DNA of 64,000 bases from Cerrena zonata. Its lineage: Eukaryota > Basidiomycota > Agaricomycetes > Polyporales > Cerrenaceae. The notes under the pieces are model-generated. The model saw only the letters and a list, made by a program, of their open reading frames with translations. It was not told the DNA's origin and made no database searches. Positions 21,928 through 33,078 of the stretch are shown piece after piece; the first letter of the stretch is position 1, and every line of letters starts with the position of its first letter. Made by a program: the position numbers and the translations under genes. The stretch is from assembly GCA_038087015.1 (NCBI GenBank), contig JASBNA010000027.1, forward strand, positions 489,097-553,096, given 5' to 3'.

Positions 21928-24009
21928 TTGAACAAGCAAAGTATCCTATCCAGTTGGCTTGCTTGGGTTATTGTGATTATTGGTTACGGCCTCTTATACC
22001 TGCTAGTAATGGGCACAGATACAACCAAGAAACTGAGCCTACGGTTCCGTCCAAGAGTAACCAAGGGCTATTCAACTCCTAATGTGTCTTTAAGTAGTTC
22101 CAGGAGAAGCAATTCGTCTAGTTTGAAAACAAGCAGTAAGGTGATGCTGGCATCATCGACCTCGATTGAATTATTTCCAAGAACCACCCAGGCTTCAACG
22201 TTAATGTCACCGGCATCAGTATCTACAGAAACAATACCAGATACACCAACTCTATCATCAAGAGGAGCTAGATTGAATGAGATGATAACCCCTAAAACTG
22301 AAAAGTTAAAGACTAGTAAGTTTACTATATCGAACGAATCCAAAAATAAGGCCAGATTGAAAAAGACTCAGCATCATAGGGAGAAGAATGATTTGAAGGT
22401 TGAATCCCCCGAGTTCCAATTGTTAGTCAAATTGTTTATGCCTTCTAAGTTTTTGATAAGAAACGATAAGTTAAGTGTGAGGCAAGTTTCAAATAATCTT
22501 CCTGTATTAATCAAGGAATCGTATCCTAAGTTAAATTTTGAGATTCATTTATTTCTAAGTACTATTGTGACAAAGTATATCACGTCTTGGTACTTGACTA
22601 AATTGAACACTGACGATTTTGAATTCATTCAAAATGTTTACCAAATGTTGTGTGATTTTATTAAAAATTGTGCTAAAAGAATCAGCAGAATAATGGAGCT
22701 GCCTTCTAAACTACTTAATTTAATTGATGATTTGACCTTTATTCTTGATAATCACTTGAAGGAACTAGTCAGTGATGATCCCAACCTGAATTCAATAAAA
22801 GTAGTTGATGATTACTTCCGTCAAGCAAGAACAGACAACACTGTGAATAAATTTTCTAATGCAACTGCTTCAGAAACCTTACTGGGATACTTAGCAAACC
22901 GACATGTCCTTTTCGATCATTCTGCTTGTAATAGCTCAGGCTATAGCAAATTTGAATTTTTTGATGATTCAAATTCAATGGGTCTGTATCAATCGGAAGA
23001 GAAAAGCAATGATGCAAATCGTCCTCATTTAATTTACTTTAGAATTTTAGTTAGAGAAATCATTCAAGCAACGTTTCGAGATGATGATTCGTTTGTTTCT
23101 GGTCCTGGAAATAGTGGACCAACGTCATCGGTCATTACTATGAATTTAATTATCTTGATAGTATCTGATTTGATACTTGATAAGATATTTACAAATTTAT
23201 CATCGCCCGAATTTTGTTTAGGTTTGATTGATCAAATCATCGACTCACTAATTCAGGCAATTGAAAAACCCAAGAAGAAATCAAGTTTCCCTACTAGCAC
23301 TGCAATAGAACAGAATATAATGGGGTTTTTCAATAAAGCTTACACTTCAATCAACTCTTTTATGGGGACAAGCTCCTCTGCTGATAATAATGATGGTAAC
23401 CCTATTGGGTCGGGGTCTACTCATATATTCAACTTTTCTGTTTTTTCGTTGATCGATACCATTACCAATATTTCTAATAGAAGACCCTCTCTTTATCATT
23501 CTATAGGTCTTGTTAGTTCTTGGATACTACTGAGTCCATCACTAGCAACCAAAATCGATAACATGATAAAGTCTTTTATTTCATCCAAAATCTTAGGAGC
23601 AGGCTTTCTCAAAGATGATTTTATTGCTCAAGTAGTTAATCAATTGAAAGAGAATTTATTCAGCGAGAAGGCTAATTCCAATGAAAAAGAAGAAGAAAAG
23701 AACGAAGAAGAAAACAAGGTTTCAGTTGAATCATTAACTAATAAAACTTACGATTTACTTCAAAATAAAATCCCTTCTTTAATCCCCGGTGGAGCACTGA
23801 TATTTGGTAACTTTTTCGGCTACCAAGGTGAAAATGAAGCAGAGTTGAAGAAAAGCATAGGTAAATTTTTCACTGTGTTCAATTACGACGCAGAGAACCC
23901 AAGTAACTACAATTCGCTTAATGAGAATTGTGAATTGAACAAGCTTTTGATGGTGAAATGGCTTGATTGCCTTATAGGAGAGTTATATCCTGAAATACTT
24001 AGTAAATAG
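21928..24009 (+). CDS. NVJ3: PXA-domain membrane protein, NVJ3/MDM1-related
   Basis: PXA domains occur in ER-vacuole contact proteins such as Mdm1 and its shorter relative Nvj3 in S. cerevisiae. The frame opens at 21925, but its first ATG is 22009. The residues before it (QSILSSWLAWVIVIIGYGLL) form a clear membrane anchor, so the true start probably lies further upstream, behind an intron or indel. A second frame from ATG 21837 crosses here, next to a T-run at 21885-21894. After a Ser-rich linker the PXA-like helical domain starts near residue 150 (FQLLVKLFMPSKFLIRND) and includes a conserved-looking LNFEIHLFLSTIVTKYITSW. The product is about 690 residues with no PX domain visible. The NVJ3 name is inferred from this layout. 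Confidence 0.7.
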   Translation: MNKQSILSSWLAWVIVIIGYGLLYLLVMGTDTTKKLSLRFRPRVTKGYSTPNVSLSSSRRSNSSSLKTSSKVMLASSTSIELFPRTTQASTLMSPASVSTETIPDTPTLSSRGARLNEMITPKTEKLKTSKFTISNESKNKARLKKTQHHREKNDLKVESPEFQLLVKLFMPSKFLIRNDKLSVRQVSNNLPVLIKESYPKLNFEIHLFLSTIVTKYITSWYLTKLNTDDFEFIQNVYQMLCDFIKNCAKRISRIMELPSKLLNLIDDLTFILDNHLKELVSDDPNLNSIKVVDDYFRQARTDNTVNKFSNATASETLLGYLANRHVLFDHSACNSSGYSKFEFFDDSNSMGLYQSEEKSNDANRPHLIYFRILVREIIQATFRDDDSFVSGPGNSGPTSSVITMNLIILIVSDLILDKIFTNLSSPEFCLGLIDQIIDSLIQAIEKPKKKSSFPTSTAIEQNIMGFFNKAYTSINSFMGTSSSADNNDGNPIGSGSTHIFNFSVFSLIDTITNISNRRPSLYHSIGLVSSWILLSPSLATKIDNMIKSFISSKILGAGFLKDDFIAQVVNQLKENLFSEKANSNEKEEEKNEEENKVSVESLTNKTYDLLQNKIPSLIPGGALIFGNFFGYQGENEAELKKSIGKFFTVFNYDAENPSNYNSLNENCELNKLLMVKWLDCLIGELYPEILSK

Positions 24010-24126
24010 TGAGATACCTACAAATGATCAATAAATGTGGATGAATATATTTGTAATGATATGAAAGATTAACGTAAATTCAAAAAGAGAATCGAATAAA
24101 AAAATCAAATAAATAAGTTAAGAAAT

Positions 24127-24597
24127 TTAGGCTTTGAAAAGTTTAGAAATGATAGTGGTGACACCACCTTCTCTCTTTTCAATGTCATAAACACCGTAAC
24201 CGGCAACACCAGTTCCAAAAAGTAATAAGTACATGGCATAATTGTGATATTTACCATAAACTCTCTTAGGAATATAATCAATAATACAAGATTGGAAACC
24301 AGTGTAACAGTGATAAAGTAATAAAGCAGACATAGTAGAGTCCCAAATAGTAGATACACCAGTGAAGAATGGGGCAAAAGTTAATGGGAGCAAACCAACA
24401 GCAACTATTCTTTCACTAGCCCAATGACGACTACCGTGGAATTTATCAGCAGCTGGATGAACATAAGCATCATTAACAGTACCAACAATGAATCCCGGAG
24501 GTTGGGGGATAGTCTTGAGACCACGAATTAACGCTGGTTTCATCAACATGGATGGTTTGGCGGATGCTAATCCGATACGAGAAGATAATGCAAACAT
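24127..24597 (-). CDS. SDH4: Succinate dehydrogenase membrane anchor subunit (CybS)
   Basis: Complex II anchor that binds ubiquinone and heme in the inner mitochondrial membrane. The first ATG in frame is 24597 (MFALSSRIGLASAKPSM), giving 156 residues with a basic presequence. The family core is SRHWASERIVAVGLLPLTFA, three hydrophobic helices, and YHCYTGFQSCIIDYIPKRVY before the last helix. These match Sdh4 closely. Frame intact; the upstream minus-strand neighbour is MGR3. Confidence 0.94.
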   Translation of the reverse strand: MFALSSRIGLASAKPSMLMKPALIRGLKTIPQPPGFIVGTVNDAYVHPAADKFHGSRHWASERIVAVGLLPLTFAPFFTGVSTIWDSTMSALLLYHCYTGFQSCIIDYIPKRVYGKYHNYAMYLLLFGTGVAGYGVYDIEKREGGVTTIISKLFKA

Positions 24598-24898
24598 ATT
24601 CAAAGATCTGATGTGACTTATCAATGACTAGGTAAATGAATCAGTTGTTTTAGTTTATACTACTTTTTTTTTTCCCTCTTTGCTTGACCTTTTCCCTCCC
24701 CGGACTATCTTGGTGGTGTATGGGTCTCTTTTTCCCACTGGATTACTTTGGTCTTAGTTACTATTGGCTGGATTTTTCTTTTCTTTTGGTTCGGTTTAGC
24801 CGAGGTATTTTAAGGTGTACGGGTGCATCTATTAAGTTGCAAAAAGCTTTTGCTTAAATAAATACATTGCAAAGCTATACACAAGTCTATTTACAGGA

Positions 24899-26320
24899 CT
24901 ACTCTACATCTTCATCTTCGAACTCTTCTAGTTCTGGTAGTCTTCTGGGGGCACCGAATCGCTCGAGAAGAGGTTTTTCGATGACTCCCAAGGGACCTCT
25001 GTTGTAAACAATTTTACAAACCCGGTTTATAAAGCCATCATACCAGGATTTGTTTTCAGCTTCAAATACGGTGACGTCCAGTAGAAGGTCTTGACATCTG
25101 TTTTTGGCTCTAATGTCTTTGGATTTGTCATACATGATGATCAAGTTTTTGAAAACATTGATTAAAATGGGGGAAGCTTTCAAATAGGTGTTTCTTTGGA
25201 AATAAATATCTTCAATGACTTCTTCACCCCACAGAATAGCATTTTTCTTGTAGCCTTTAGCCCACATGACTTCACTTATGTGGGCTTTTATTTCAGCCAA
25301 AGTTATAGCCAAATTTTCTTCATCGCAATTGAATAAAGGATAAGAAGCCTGAGATTTTTCGCCAGATTTGATTTTTTCATTCATTTCATTCAAGATTTTT
25401 AAATTGGCAAGATAGATATTGAGAGATTTAGATAAGTAATCTTCTCTATCGTGTTTACTATATTTTCTATTGGAGGATTGTTTGGCCATTACTGTGGCTA
25501 AATTATTTAAACAAATAATTAATTCATCAGTTATTCTTGAACCGTCTTGTAGTAAATAATTGTCATCCATTTTAATTGAAGCAAAAGTCATTTCTAACAT
25601 ATCCAAAGAACGAAGTAAATATTGGACTTTATCTTGAGGTTCACTCGAAACACGAGTTAATAACCTACAACACTGGGATAATCTCTCTGCGTCCCCCAAC
25701 TTGAAAAAAATTTCATCGTTATCAACAATTGACTTTAATATGTGAATAGAACTACTCAAATTTCCTTTTGCTAATAAAGCTTTTGCATATCTTAATACAA
25801 AATCAATATAAAAATTGGCAAAATCATTTGATTTTTCATAAACTAAAACATTTGCATCAATAATTGGAATATCATACCAATCTTCTTCGCTCAATTTTGA
25901 CTCATCGAATTCTAAATTGGGATCGGACTCTTTGGCAATATTAATTAAAACTCGTCTATAATGTTTAACTGCGTATCTTGGACTTTTGAAAACATCATCT
26001 TTATCTATAGCTTTAACTGAGTCTAGTATATCATTGAAGCTTAATTCAAATGGAATATGTTGCCTATTATTAGCATCAGAATAAATTAAATATAAAGACC
26101 CTCCGCAAACTAATAAACCTCCAAAGTATGCTCCAGCAATAATATTTACAATAGTCCCCCAGCCTCGAAGGGCACTTCTTTGACCACTAGACAACGTTAA
26201 CTGCCTTCTTTGAATCCCTTTATTATAGAATGATGTTAAGGGATTGGAATATGGAGTAAATTTCGTGTACGATTGAGACAATCTTTGCTTCGGTAAACAC
26301 CTCAAGGATCGGCTAAACAT
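24899..26320 (-). CDS. MGR3: i-AAA protease adaptor Mgr3
   Basis: Mgr3 sits in the inner mitochondrial membrane and, with Mgr1, helps deliver substrates to the Yme1 i-AAA protease. ATG at 26320 gives 473 residues. A basic, Ser-rich N-terminus is followed by one membrane span (about 57-80, IVNIIAGAYFGGLLVCGGSL). The rest is all-helical and TPR-like, with the family segments SPRYAVKHYRRVLINIA, DWYDIPIIDANVLVYEK and a C-terminal YNRGPLGVIEKPLLERFGAP. Length and layout fit Mgr3 or its paralogue. Frame intact; divergent from ERF2. Confidence 0.82.
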   Translation of the reverse strand: MFSRSLRCLPKQRLSQSYTKFTPYSNPLTSFYNKGIQRRQLTLSSGQRSALRGWGTIVNIIAGAYFGGLLVCGGSLYLIYSDANNRQHIPFELSFNDILDSVKAIDKDDVFKSPRYAVKHYRRVLINIAKESDPNLEFDESKLSEEDWYDIPIIDANVLVYEKSNDFANFYIDFVLRYAKALLAKGNLSSSIHILKSIVDNDEIFFKLGDAERLSQCCRLLTRVSSEPQDKVQYLLRSLDMLEMTFASIKMDDNYLLQDGSRITDELIICLNNLATVMAKQSSNRKYSKHDREDYLSKSLNIYLANLKILNEMNEKIKSGEKSQASYPLFNCDEENLAITLAEIKAHISEVMWAKGYKKNAILWGEEVIEDIYFQRNTYLKASPILINVFKNLIIMYDKSKDIRAKNRCQDLLLDVTVFEAENKSWYDGFINRVCKIVYNRGPLGVIEKPLLERFGAPRRLPELEEFEDEDVE

Positions 26321-26626
26321 GGTGATTTCGCTAAGTTGAGTCGACTAGTCTAACAGAACCTGACTCATTAACTGATTCTTGTAAACAAACGTAAGCTGGT
26401 AATCGTCACTAGTTCTCAAGTAGTTTTTCTGGATAAAGCCATCGAATCCTCACAATTTTTGAAAAGGAAGAAAAAAAAATATAGAATAAGCGAATATACT
26501 GTTATCTTTGCTTTAAGCTATTCGATTTATCAGCAAAAGATATTTCTATTTGAAATTTTTTATTTTATACAACATCTGTTTCTCATGCTTTGTCATATAA
26601 TAAGATTCCTTTAGCCATAAGTTATC
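26321..26626. promoter_or_regulatory. Divergent promoter of MGR3 and ERF2
   Basis: 306 bp, AT-rich, no gene. I see no clear regulatory motif. Confidence 0.45.
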
Positions 26627-27811
26627 ATGAGTACGATTATACTGGAGCCAACTCGGGTTCAAGAGTCGGAGCAGTATCTGACAAATCCACAAAATGATCT
26701 TAATTCAGAAAACTTGCCAACTTTAAATATGGTTGAAGAGGAGACCGAAGTAAAGAAGCTCTCTTGGTTTCACTGGTTTGTTACCAACTGGCTCATTATG
26801 GATCCTGAGCTTATCAAACAGGATGATGAAAAGGTTGCTAAAAAAAATTATCAAGTACAAAATCATGATGGTATGAAATATATATACTTATTTGGTGGTA
26901 GACTTAGAAGTATTAAACAAAAACCAATCAACTTGGCTACCGGGATAATAATTTTGATTCCAGGAATATTTTTTTGGATTTTTGAAGCACCCTGGCTTTG
27001 GCATAATATCAATCCTTCAGTAGTAATACTTTTCAGTTATTGTTGGGCTTTATGCTTAAATTTTTTCATTAGAGCGTCCACTAGTGATCCTGGTATATTG
27101 CCCCGCAATATTCACGTCCCTCTTACTTTAAACACTTTGAAGTTTAATACTCTGGGGGCTCCTGACGAGTATTTCAATACTATTTCTCTTCCTTATCATA
27201 CTGATTCAACTAATTATGGTGTTTCTGTTAAATATTGTCCTACCTGTCATATATGGCGTCCTCCAAGAACAAGCCATTGTGGAACATGCAACTCATGCAT
27301 CACAACTCATGATCATCATTGTATATTTTTGAATAACTGTGTTGGTTCCCGTAACTATAAGTACTTTCTTTGGTTTTTAGCATCCGGTATCATCACTTCA
27401 AGTTTTTTGGTCATTTTATCTTTCATTCATCTTTTCCATTATAAAATTTCAAAGTCCTCGAGCATAGATCATTTTTCTTCTTCCCTTAGTACTACTCCAT
27501 TGAGTCTTGTCCTTGTCATTTATGGAATCTTAGTTGGAGTATATCCTTTCCTTTTACTCGGTTTCCATATATTTCTCACTTCATTTAATATGACTACGAG
27601 AGAATACCTCAACTACGTCCGCGAGAATAACAAACGTGATATAGATGATCGCTATATCAATGTTTTTGATACCTTATCTGTTTTCAAAAATATCTACATA
27701 AATTGGTTTGGTACCCCTAAGGGTATTTCTAACTTTAGTCTTAAAGAAGTATATGATCCCGGTGATACTCGCTTTCAGAGGATCAATCCTTTACGATCAT
27801 TCGAAAACTAG
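26627..27811 (+). CDS. ERF2: Ras palmitoyltransferase Erf2 (DHHC family)
   Basis: ER membrane S-acyltransferase that, with Erf4, palmitoylates Ras. ATG at 26627 gives 394 residues. Two membrane spans precede the Cys-rich domain (about 105-150). The domain shows KYCPTCHIWRPPRTSHC and then THDHHCIFLNNCVG, with DHHC near 229-232. Two more spans follow (about 245-265 and 285-320), with a TTRE motif (TTREYLNYVR) after, as in Erf2. Frame intact. Its 3' side carries a small tandem repeat, and the next gene, SCC2, lies 254 bp downstream. Confidence 0.94.
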   Translation: MSTIILEPTRVQESEQYLTNPQNDLNSENLPTLNMVEEETEVKKLSWFHWFVTNWLIMDPELIKQDDEKVAKKNYQVQNHDGMKYIYLFGGRLRSIKQKPINLATGIIILIPGIFFWIFEAPWLWHNINPSVVILFSYCWALCLNFFIRASTSDPGILPRNIHVPLTLNTLKFNTLGAPDEYFNTISLPYHTDSTNYGVSVKYCPTCHIWRPPRTSHCGTCNSCITTHDHHCIFLNNCVGSRNYKYFLWFLASGIITSSFLVILSFIHLFHYKISKSSSIDHFSSSLSTTPLSLVLVIYGILVGVYPFLLLGFHIFLTSFNMTTREYLNYVRENNKRDIDDRYINVFDTLSVFKNIYINWFGTPKGISNFSLKEVYDPGDTRFQRINPLRSFEN

Positions 27812-27821
27812 TATCTCCCTG

Positions 27822-27868
27822 TATTATAGTTAATGTATTATAGTTAATGTATTATAGTTAATGTATTA
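27822..27868 (+). repeat. 14-bp tandem repeat in the ERF2 3' region
   Basis: TATTATAGTTAATG is repeated three times exactly plus a partial copy. It lies in the likely ERF2 3' untranslated region and resembles yeast polyadenylation efficiency elements (TATA-rich). Confidence 0.75.
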
Positions 27869-27885
27869 TCTCAGTATATAGAAAA

Positions 27886-27891
27886 ACGCGT
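27886..27891. promoter_or_regulatory. MCB-type box (ACGCGT) upstream of SCC2
   Basis: AAACGCGTAA stands 175 bp before the SCC2 ATG. ACGCGT is the MBF (Mbp1-Swi6) site used for G1/S genes in yeasts, which suits a cohesin loader. One copy, so the inference is modest. Confidence 0.45.
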
Positions 27892-28065
27892 AATAACCAA
27901 AAAAAAAAAAAAAAAAAAAAGAGAATTAAAAAAAACTTAAAAAAGAGAAGTCAGCGGTTAATTTGATCTAATATCAAACTCCAATATCTTTCTTCTTGAG
28001 TTCTTAATTCAAATAAAAACAAGTCTTCAGTAACTGAAAACTGGAGAGAGTAAACTGAGTGAAAA

Positions 28066-31000
28066 ATGGCATCGCCATCTTCGTCTCCCTCTCTAGGGAA
28101 TTCACAACAATGTCATCCGGTTGATCTAAGAGAAGCTTTGAGCGTAACTCCACTAATGCATTTGATTCCAAAACAAGATATTGCTCCTCTCCTATCGTCG
28201 GCAAATATAGAGCCAGTTTCATCAGAAGCTGAAGATTTCTCTCATGTTGGCACTGGCTCTGAAGTATCCAAACTCAGAAGTGCAATGAATAAAAATCCAG
28301 AACAGTATGAAAAGATGATGAATTTACTTGTTGAAGATTTCAATCTGTTTGAGCACCCTGAACTAGCCGATATTACTTTCAAAAGACCAATCATTGCTGG
28401 CGAAACGTCTCGTACGGTGAATAGTGATGAGTTGAATTTGCCGCCATTAGAGAAACGATTATTTGATACAATGGCACCAATTCAAGACGACTCTTTGAGG
28501 GACTTCAACCTTGAATTGGATCCTCAACTATTCAAAGAGCATAATTCCAAACTAAACCTCCATATTGGTAAGGACTTTAATGATACCGTAAAACTAGAGA
28601 AGCACGTTAAGAAATTCAATAAGAAGTTTGATAGGGCCTTCTCCGAATCAAGAACAAACTTTTCTCGAGAATCATCTCCACAACCCCAGTCCACTTCTCC
28701 GGAAACTAACCAGCAAGTTTATAGCCAGCCTAAACAATCATCTAAGCGACCAATAGAGTCTGTTGATGATGGGCTGACTACTCCAGACCCAAAAAGATTG
28801 CCCAAACCATCTTCTTATGTCGATTCAGGTGAGTTGGTGAAGCAAGCATTGGATAGTTTAATAGGTTTGGTGGATGATATTAACCAATCTGAATCCGATG
28901 ATGTCGTGTCAAAGTATTTTTGGTCCACTAAGTCAGGTCCTACGATTTTAAAGAATAATGTTTTCGTGTCTATTTTAGATAATCTTCTCAGACTCTACAT
29001 GGATCCAATCATTGATCAATTGGACATTGATTATTTAACTAGAATAGAAAAATTATGCATTGAATCTCTTGATGTTGCTCATGATACAGCATGGAATGAG
29101 ATAACGGATGCCATTAACTATAACAATCAAGATGATTTTTATTATCTTATGGCATCCACTACAAATCATATTTTGGCTTCTAAGATTATTATTCTCATTT
29201 TAAACGGTAGAAGGACAGATAAGGTTCTTCATTTGGATAACTATTTGAAATCAATGATTAATTTTTTAGCAAATATAATTCAAGATGCCATTCTTCCGTT
29301 ATCAGTTAAATTTGAAGCTTCTAATGAACAACTTTTTCACCCAGAAAGAGCATTTCTACGGTCGTTTCAGATTTGAGCTATATTCTCAGCTCCATGTGCT
29401 TCACCTTGAATGGTAACGAGATAGATGAAGAGGTTCTCACTCGTCTTGAATATTTGTGTATTCTGATTGTGTTTTCTGAAGGTAATTTCAACTCTAAAGG
29501 ACCAGTTTCTCTTCAAAACTTAAGCATTTGGGCAACTCAGGTTCTCATACAAATACATAAGGAATACCCAGATCAGCGTCAATTCATCCTCAATGAAGTA
29601 TTAACTAACTTTGACAAGCTACCCCATCAAAAATCGATTGCCAGGCAAGTGAGATTACCTAGAGGAGGTAATGTTCAACTTTTCACAGTACTCTTGATCA
29701 AATTGATACAAAGTTTTGAAGTTAAGGAACTAGCTGATCTTGCAAAAGAATTCACCAATGCAAAAAATTCCAACAAGGCAGTACAAACTACTCTGAATTA
29801 AAAAGCAAAACTTGATTGAGCAGTCAGATCAATTATATAATGAGGCTGTTAATGTTTCTAATGAAATTGCCAATTTCTTTATCAAAAAGCTAAATAATAA
29901 CCCAGATCAAAACTACAAGGCGACATTTCTATTATTCTTGGATGATGTATCAAGCATGCTTACTTTTCCTGAATGGCCTGGTCTGGAGACTCTATTATGT
30001 TCTATTATGAAATCCTTTTTGATTGTCATTCAGAGTGGTTCTTATCCTGCTGTTATGGAGACATTCGCCTTGGAAATGGCCGGCAAAATTGGCACAAAGT
30101 TACTCGAGCTCAAAATGGCACATCCTAATGTAAACTTGTTGAATTTTGATAGCTCTGCAGAGGAATTCAATCTCTTGAAAAACAATTTTTTGGATACATT
30201 ACAGTTCGTGAAATTGTATTCTAACAAATCAAGAGAGTTCGTTTCGGCTTTGAAAATTTTAGTCTTGAAATATATTTGCATGTTAAGACCTTTCTTAATG
30301 AACGTGAACAACGAGAAAGAAAATCAGATCGCCGCTCTCAATTCCGATAATGACGTATCTCACCAAGGGCTGCAAAATACGGCCATCATCAATAGTATCC
30401 TCGAAGATTTGTTGCAATTTCTATCTGAAGACACAATTGTCATGAACCAGGCATTAAATGCGGATAAGGACTCTCTGTCTATCACTTCATACACCCAGGT
30501 TATATTATCCCAGGAGTTAGTTTCCCTTTATGACAGTTTTACGAATGTTATCGTACGCTCGTTGGATAGTAGCAAAATTAAAGCGAAAACGAGAGCGGTC
30601 AAAATTCTCTCATCACTCATTGATCAAGATGCAAGAATATTACTTACACCCAAAATCCAGGAATCTGTATCTAAAAGCTTACTTGATGGCTCTCCTCTTG
30701 TTAGAGATGCTGTCATTGACTTAATCAGTAGATACATGCTGCTGAAGCCAGAACTTATTGTTCACTTCCATAAAAGACTATGTGATAGACTAAATGATGA
30801 TAGTATCTCCGTTAGAAAACGTGTTATGAAGCTATCCCGAGAAATGTATGTCAATACTGGTGATCGCAATGTGCGTGGTCATATAGCAATGCAAATGTTA
30901 AAGAGATTGGATGATGAAGAGGACTCAATTTCTGCAATGACGAAACAGTTTTTGTTGGAGTTATGGTTTGGACCGGTAAGCGAAAAAAATGATTTTAACT

Positions 31001-32913
31001 CATATCTGTCAATCATCTCTCGAGTTAATATAATGATGGATATTGCAAGCGTGGGCGGAAAGAGCTCCAAATATTTTCTGATGTTCCTTGTTGAGAATGT
31101 TATGGAGACGAAAGAATCTCGAATCAAAATTGTTGTCAGTGAAATAGTAAATGCAACTTTGGATTACATCTTGAATCTGATTGATACTAAAATCCAATCA
31201 GAAATAGAGAAAGCCTTGGTATTATTAGCATGTTTTGTTCGTTGCAATGGAAGTCTTATATCCCAAGATCAATTGGTATTGCTTCAACCTTACTTAGCTG
31301 GTGAAAGAAACTCGTCTGTTTGTTTTTACTGTTTGCAAATTTTGAAAAATGTTCTTCCCAAAGTGAACGCTTTGAGACCCGAATTCGTTGAATCTACACA
31401 GGCATTTTTATTACGTAACTTGACAAAGTTCGATGTTAGAGAACTTAATCAAGCAATGCCATCAGTATGGTTGCTTTGTAAGATGCAAAATAATCCTATA
31501 AAACTAGCAAATGCGTCTGTTTCTTGCATGAGATTGATCAAGCCTTTTATGGATGAAGTGAAGACTGGTGTTTCCCCGAAAGCTGACTTGAAATTGTTCA
31601 AATTGCTACACTTATTGGGATGTTTTGGAAGTTATTGTGATTTTGAAAAGATCAGAGAGGTCTATATTAAGGCAAACGTTGGAATTAAAGGAAATGAGAC
31701 TGTTACAAGCTTAATCACCAAGTTCCTTCTTTTTTTTTGCAATGGTGATTTTGAACCGCAAGTTAGAAATGTTGCAATTAAAAATATTATTCACGTTTGC
31801 ACTTATCATCCAAAATTGTTCATGTCGAATCCCATTCTCAATGTGCTAGATAGGGAGTTTTCTGGTGAATGTATAGAAATCAAGCACTCCATTATTCAAG
31901 GTATTATTTCATTTTTGAACAAGGAAGATACAGACTCCCAGAAAAGAAACGGTGCCGAGGAAAAGTCATCAAAGGAGATCAAATTGGACGTAGCTGTCTT
32001 TCACGGTGATTCTCAATCGTATGTAAATGACGGAATTTGTGCCGGTATTATTCAGCGTTATGTTGATAGGATATTGTTGTTATGTATAAGCGACTCAGGC
32101 AAGTTTTCCCTACTTCCTGTACAATTTTTACAACTAGTACTGAAGTTAGGCTTTGCTAATCCTAAGGTATGCATTGCCACCATCATAGCATTAGAGTCGT
32201 CACCGAACGGTTATATCAGGAATATAGCAAAACAGCTACATCAGGAGCTCTATGAGAAGCATGAATCTTTGACAGACTCAAGTTATATTGAAGGGCTACG
32301 TTTGGCAGTTAAGTATCAACAAAAGGTTGCTACTGGTCTGGTATTTCAGCAAACTTCCCATCTTTCATCTATATATAAAATTGTTTGTCGAAGTTATTCC
32401 TCTAGGAAGAAGTTTATATTTGCTCTTTCCAAAGTGTTTAAATTTCAAATTGGTAGGAATAATGTGGAAGAAGCTATTGAGCAGAGAAATCTAGTAATTT
32501 ATACCATCACTAACTTACTGGAGATTTTATTTTCTTCTATTGAAGAGGTATTAATATTAATTTATCATATGGATAAGGCAATATCCAGAGAAGGAATGGA
32601 CCAAGCTGAAATTATAACTAAACAAAAAGAATTGAGGCCGGAAGCGATCAAGACATCGCTTATTAATTCACAGGCTCTATTGGCGATGCTAAACTTCAGA
32701 AGTCATTTAACAAATTATTACAGCATTACACTTTCTCAAATTGAGAACTACAGGCCAAATAGAGCAGATATTGAAACAAGACAAGCTCCAAAAGTCATCA
32801 CGGTTGTCCCCTTTCAAATTAATGATTTAGATCTTGATATAAACTTGGAAAAATTGGAACAATTTGGTGGTCTTTTTGCCAAGTTCGTACAAGCGATCAA
32901 AGATTATACTTAA
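28066..32913 (+). CDS. SCC2: Cohesin loader Scc2 (NIPBL), two frameshifts
   Basis: Scc2 with Scc4 loads cohesin onto chromosomes and is essential in studied yeasts. ATG at 28066 opens a frame to 29376, another runs to 29801, and the first frame resumes at about 29805 to 32913. Each break continues the expected protein, so two single-base indels (near 29370 and 29800) account for them. The total is about 1,615 residues, usual for yeast Scc2. The N-terminal part is disordered; the rest is HEAT repeats with typical segments KTRAVKILSSLI, GSPLVRDAVIDLISRYMLLK, SISVRKRVMKLSREMY and, near the end, SQALLAMLNFRSHLTNYYSI. An essential gene with frameshifts argues for sequencing error. Confidence 0.92.
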
Positions 32914-33078
32914 TGATTAACGAATAAAATTATATGCTATTTATACATGAAAGTAATGAAATTTAATAAGCAAAAATAGAGATACATATTTTAATAAATA
33001 ATATTGCATAGTTTAATCTCATAAAAATTATAGTACAAGATACCTTTATTATGATTGTCGTATATAATTTGAGAGACT

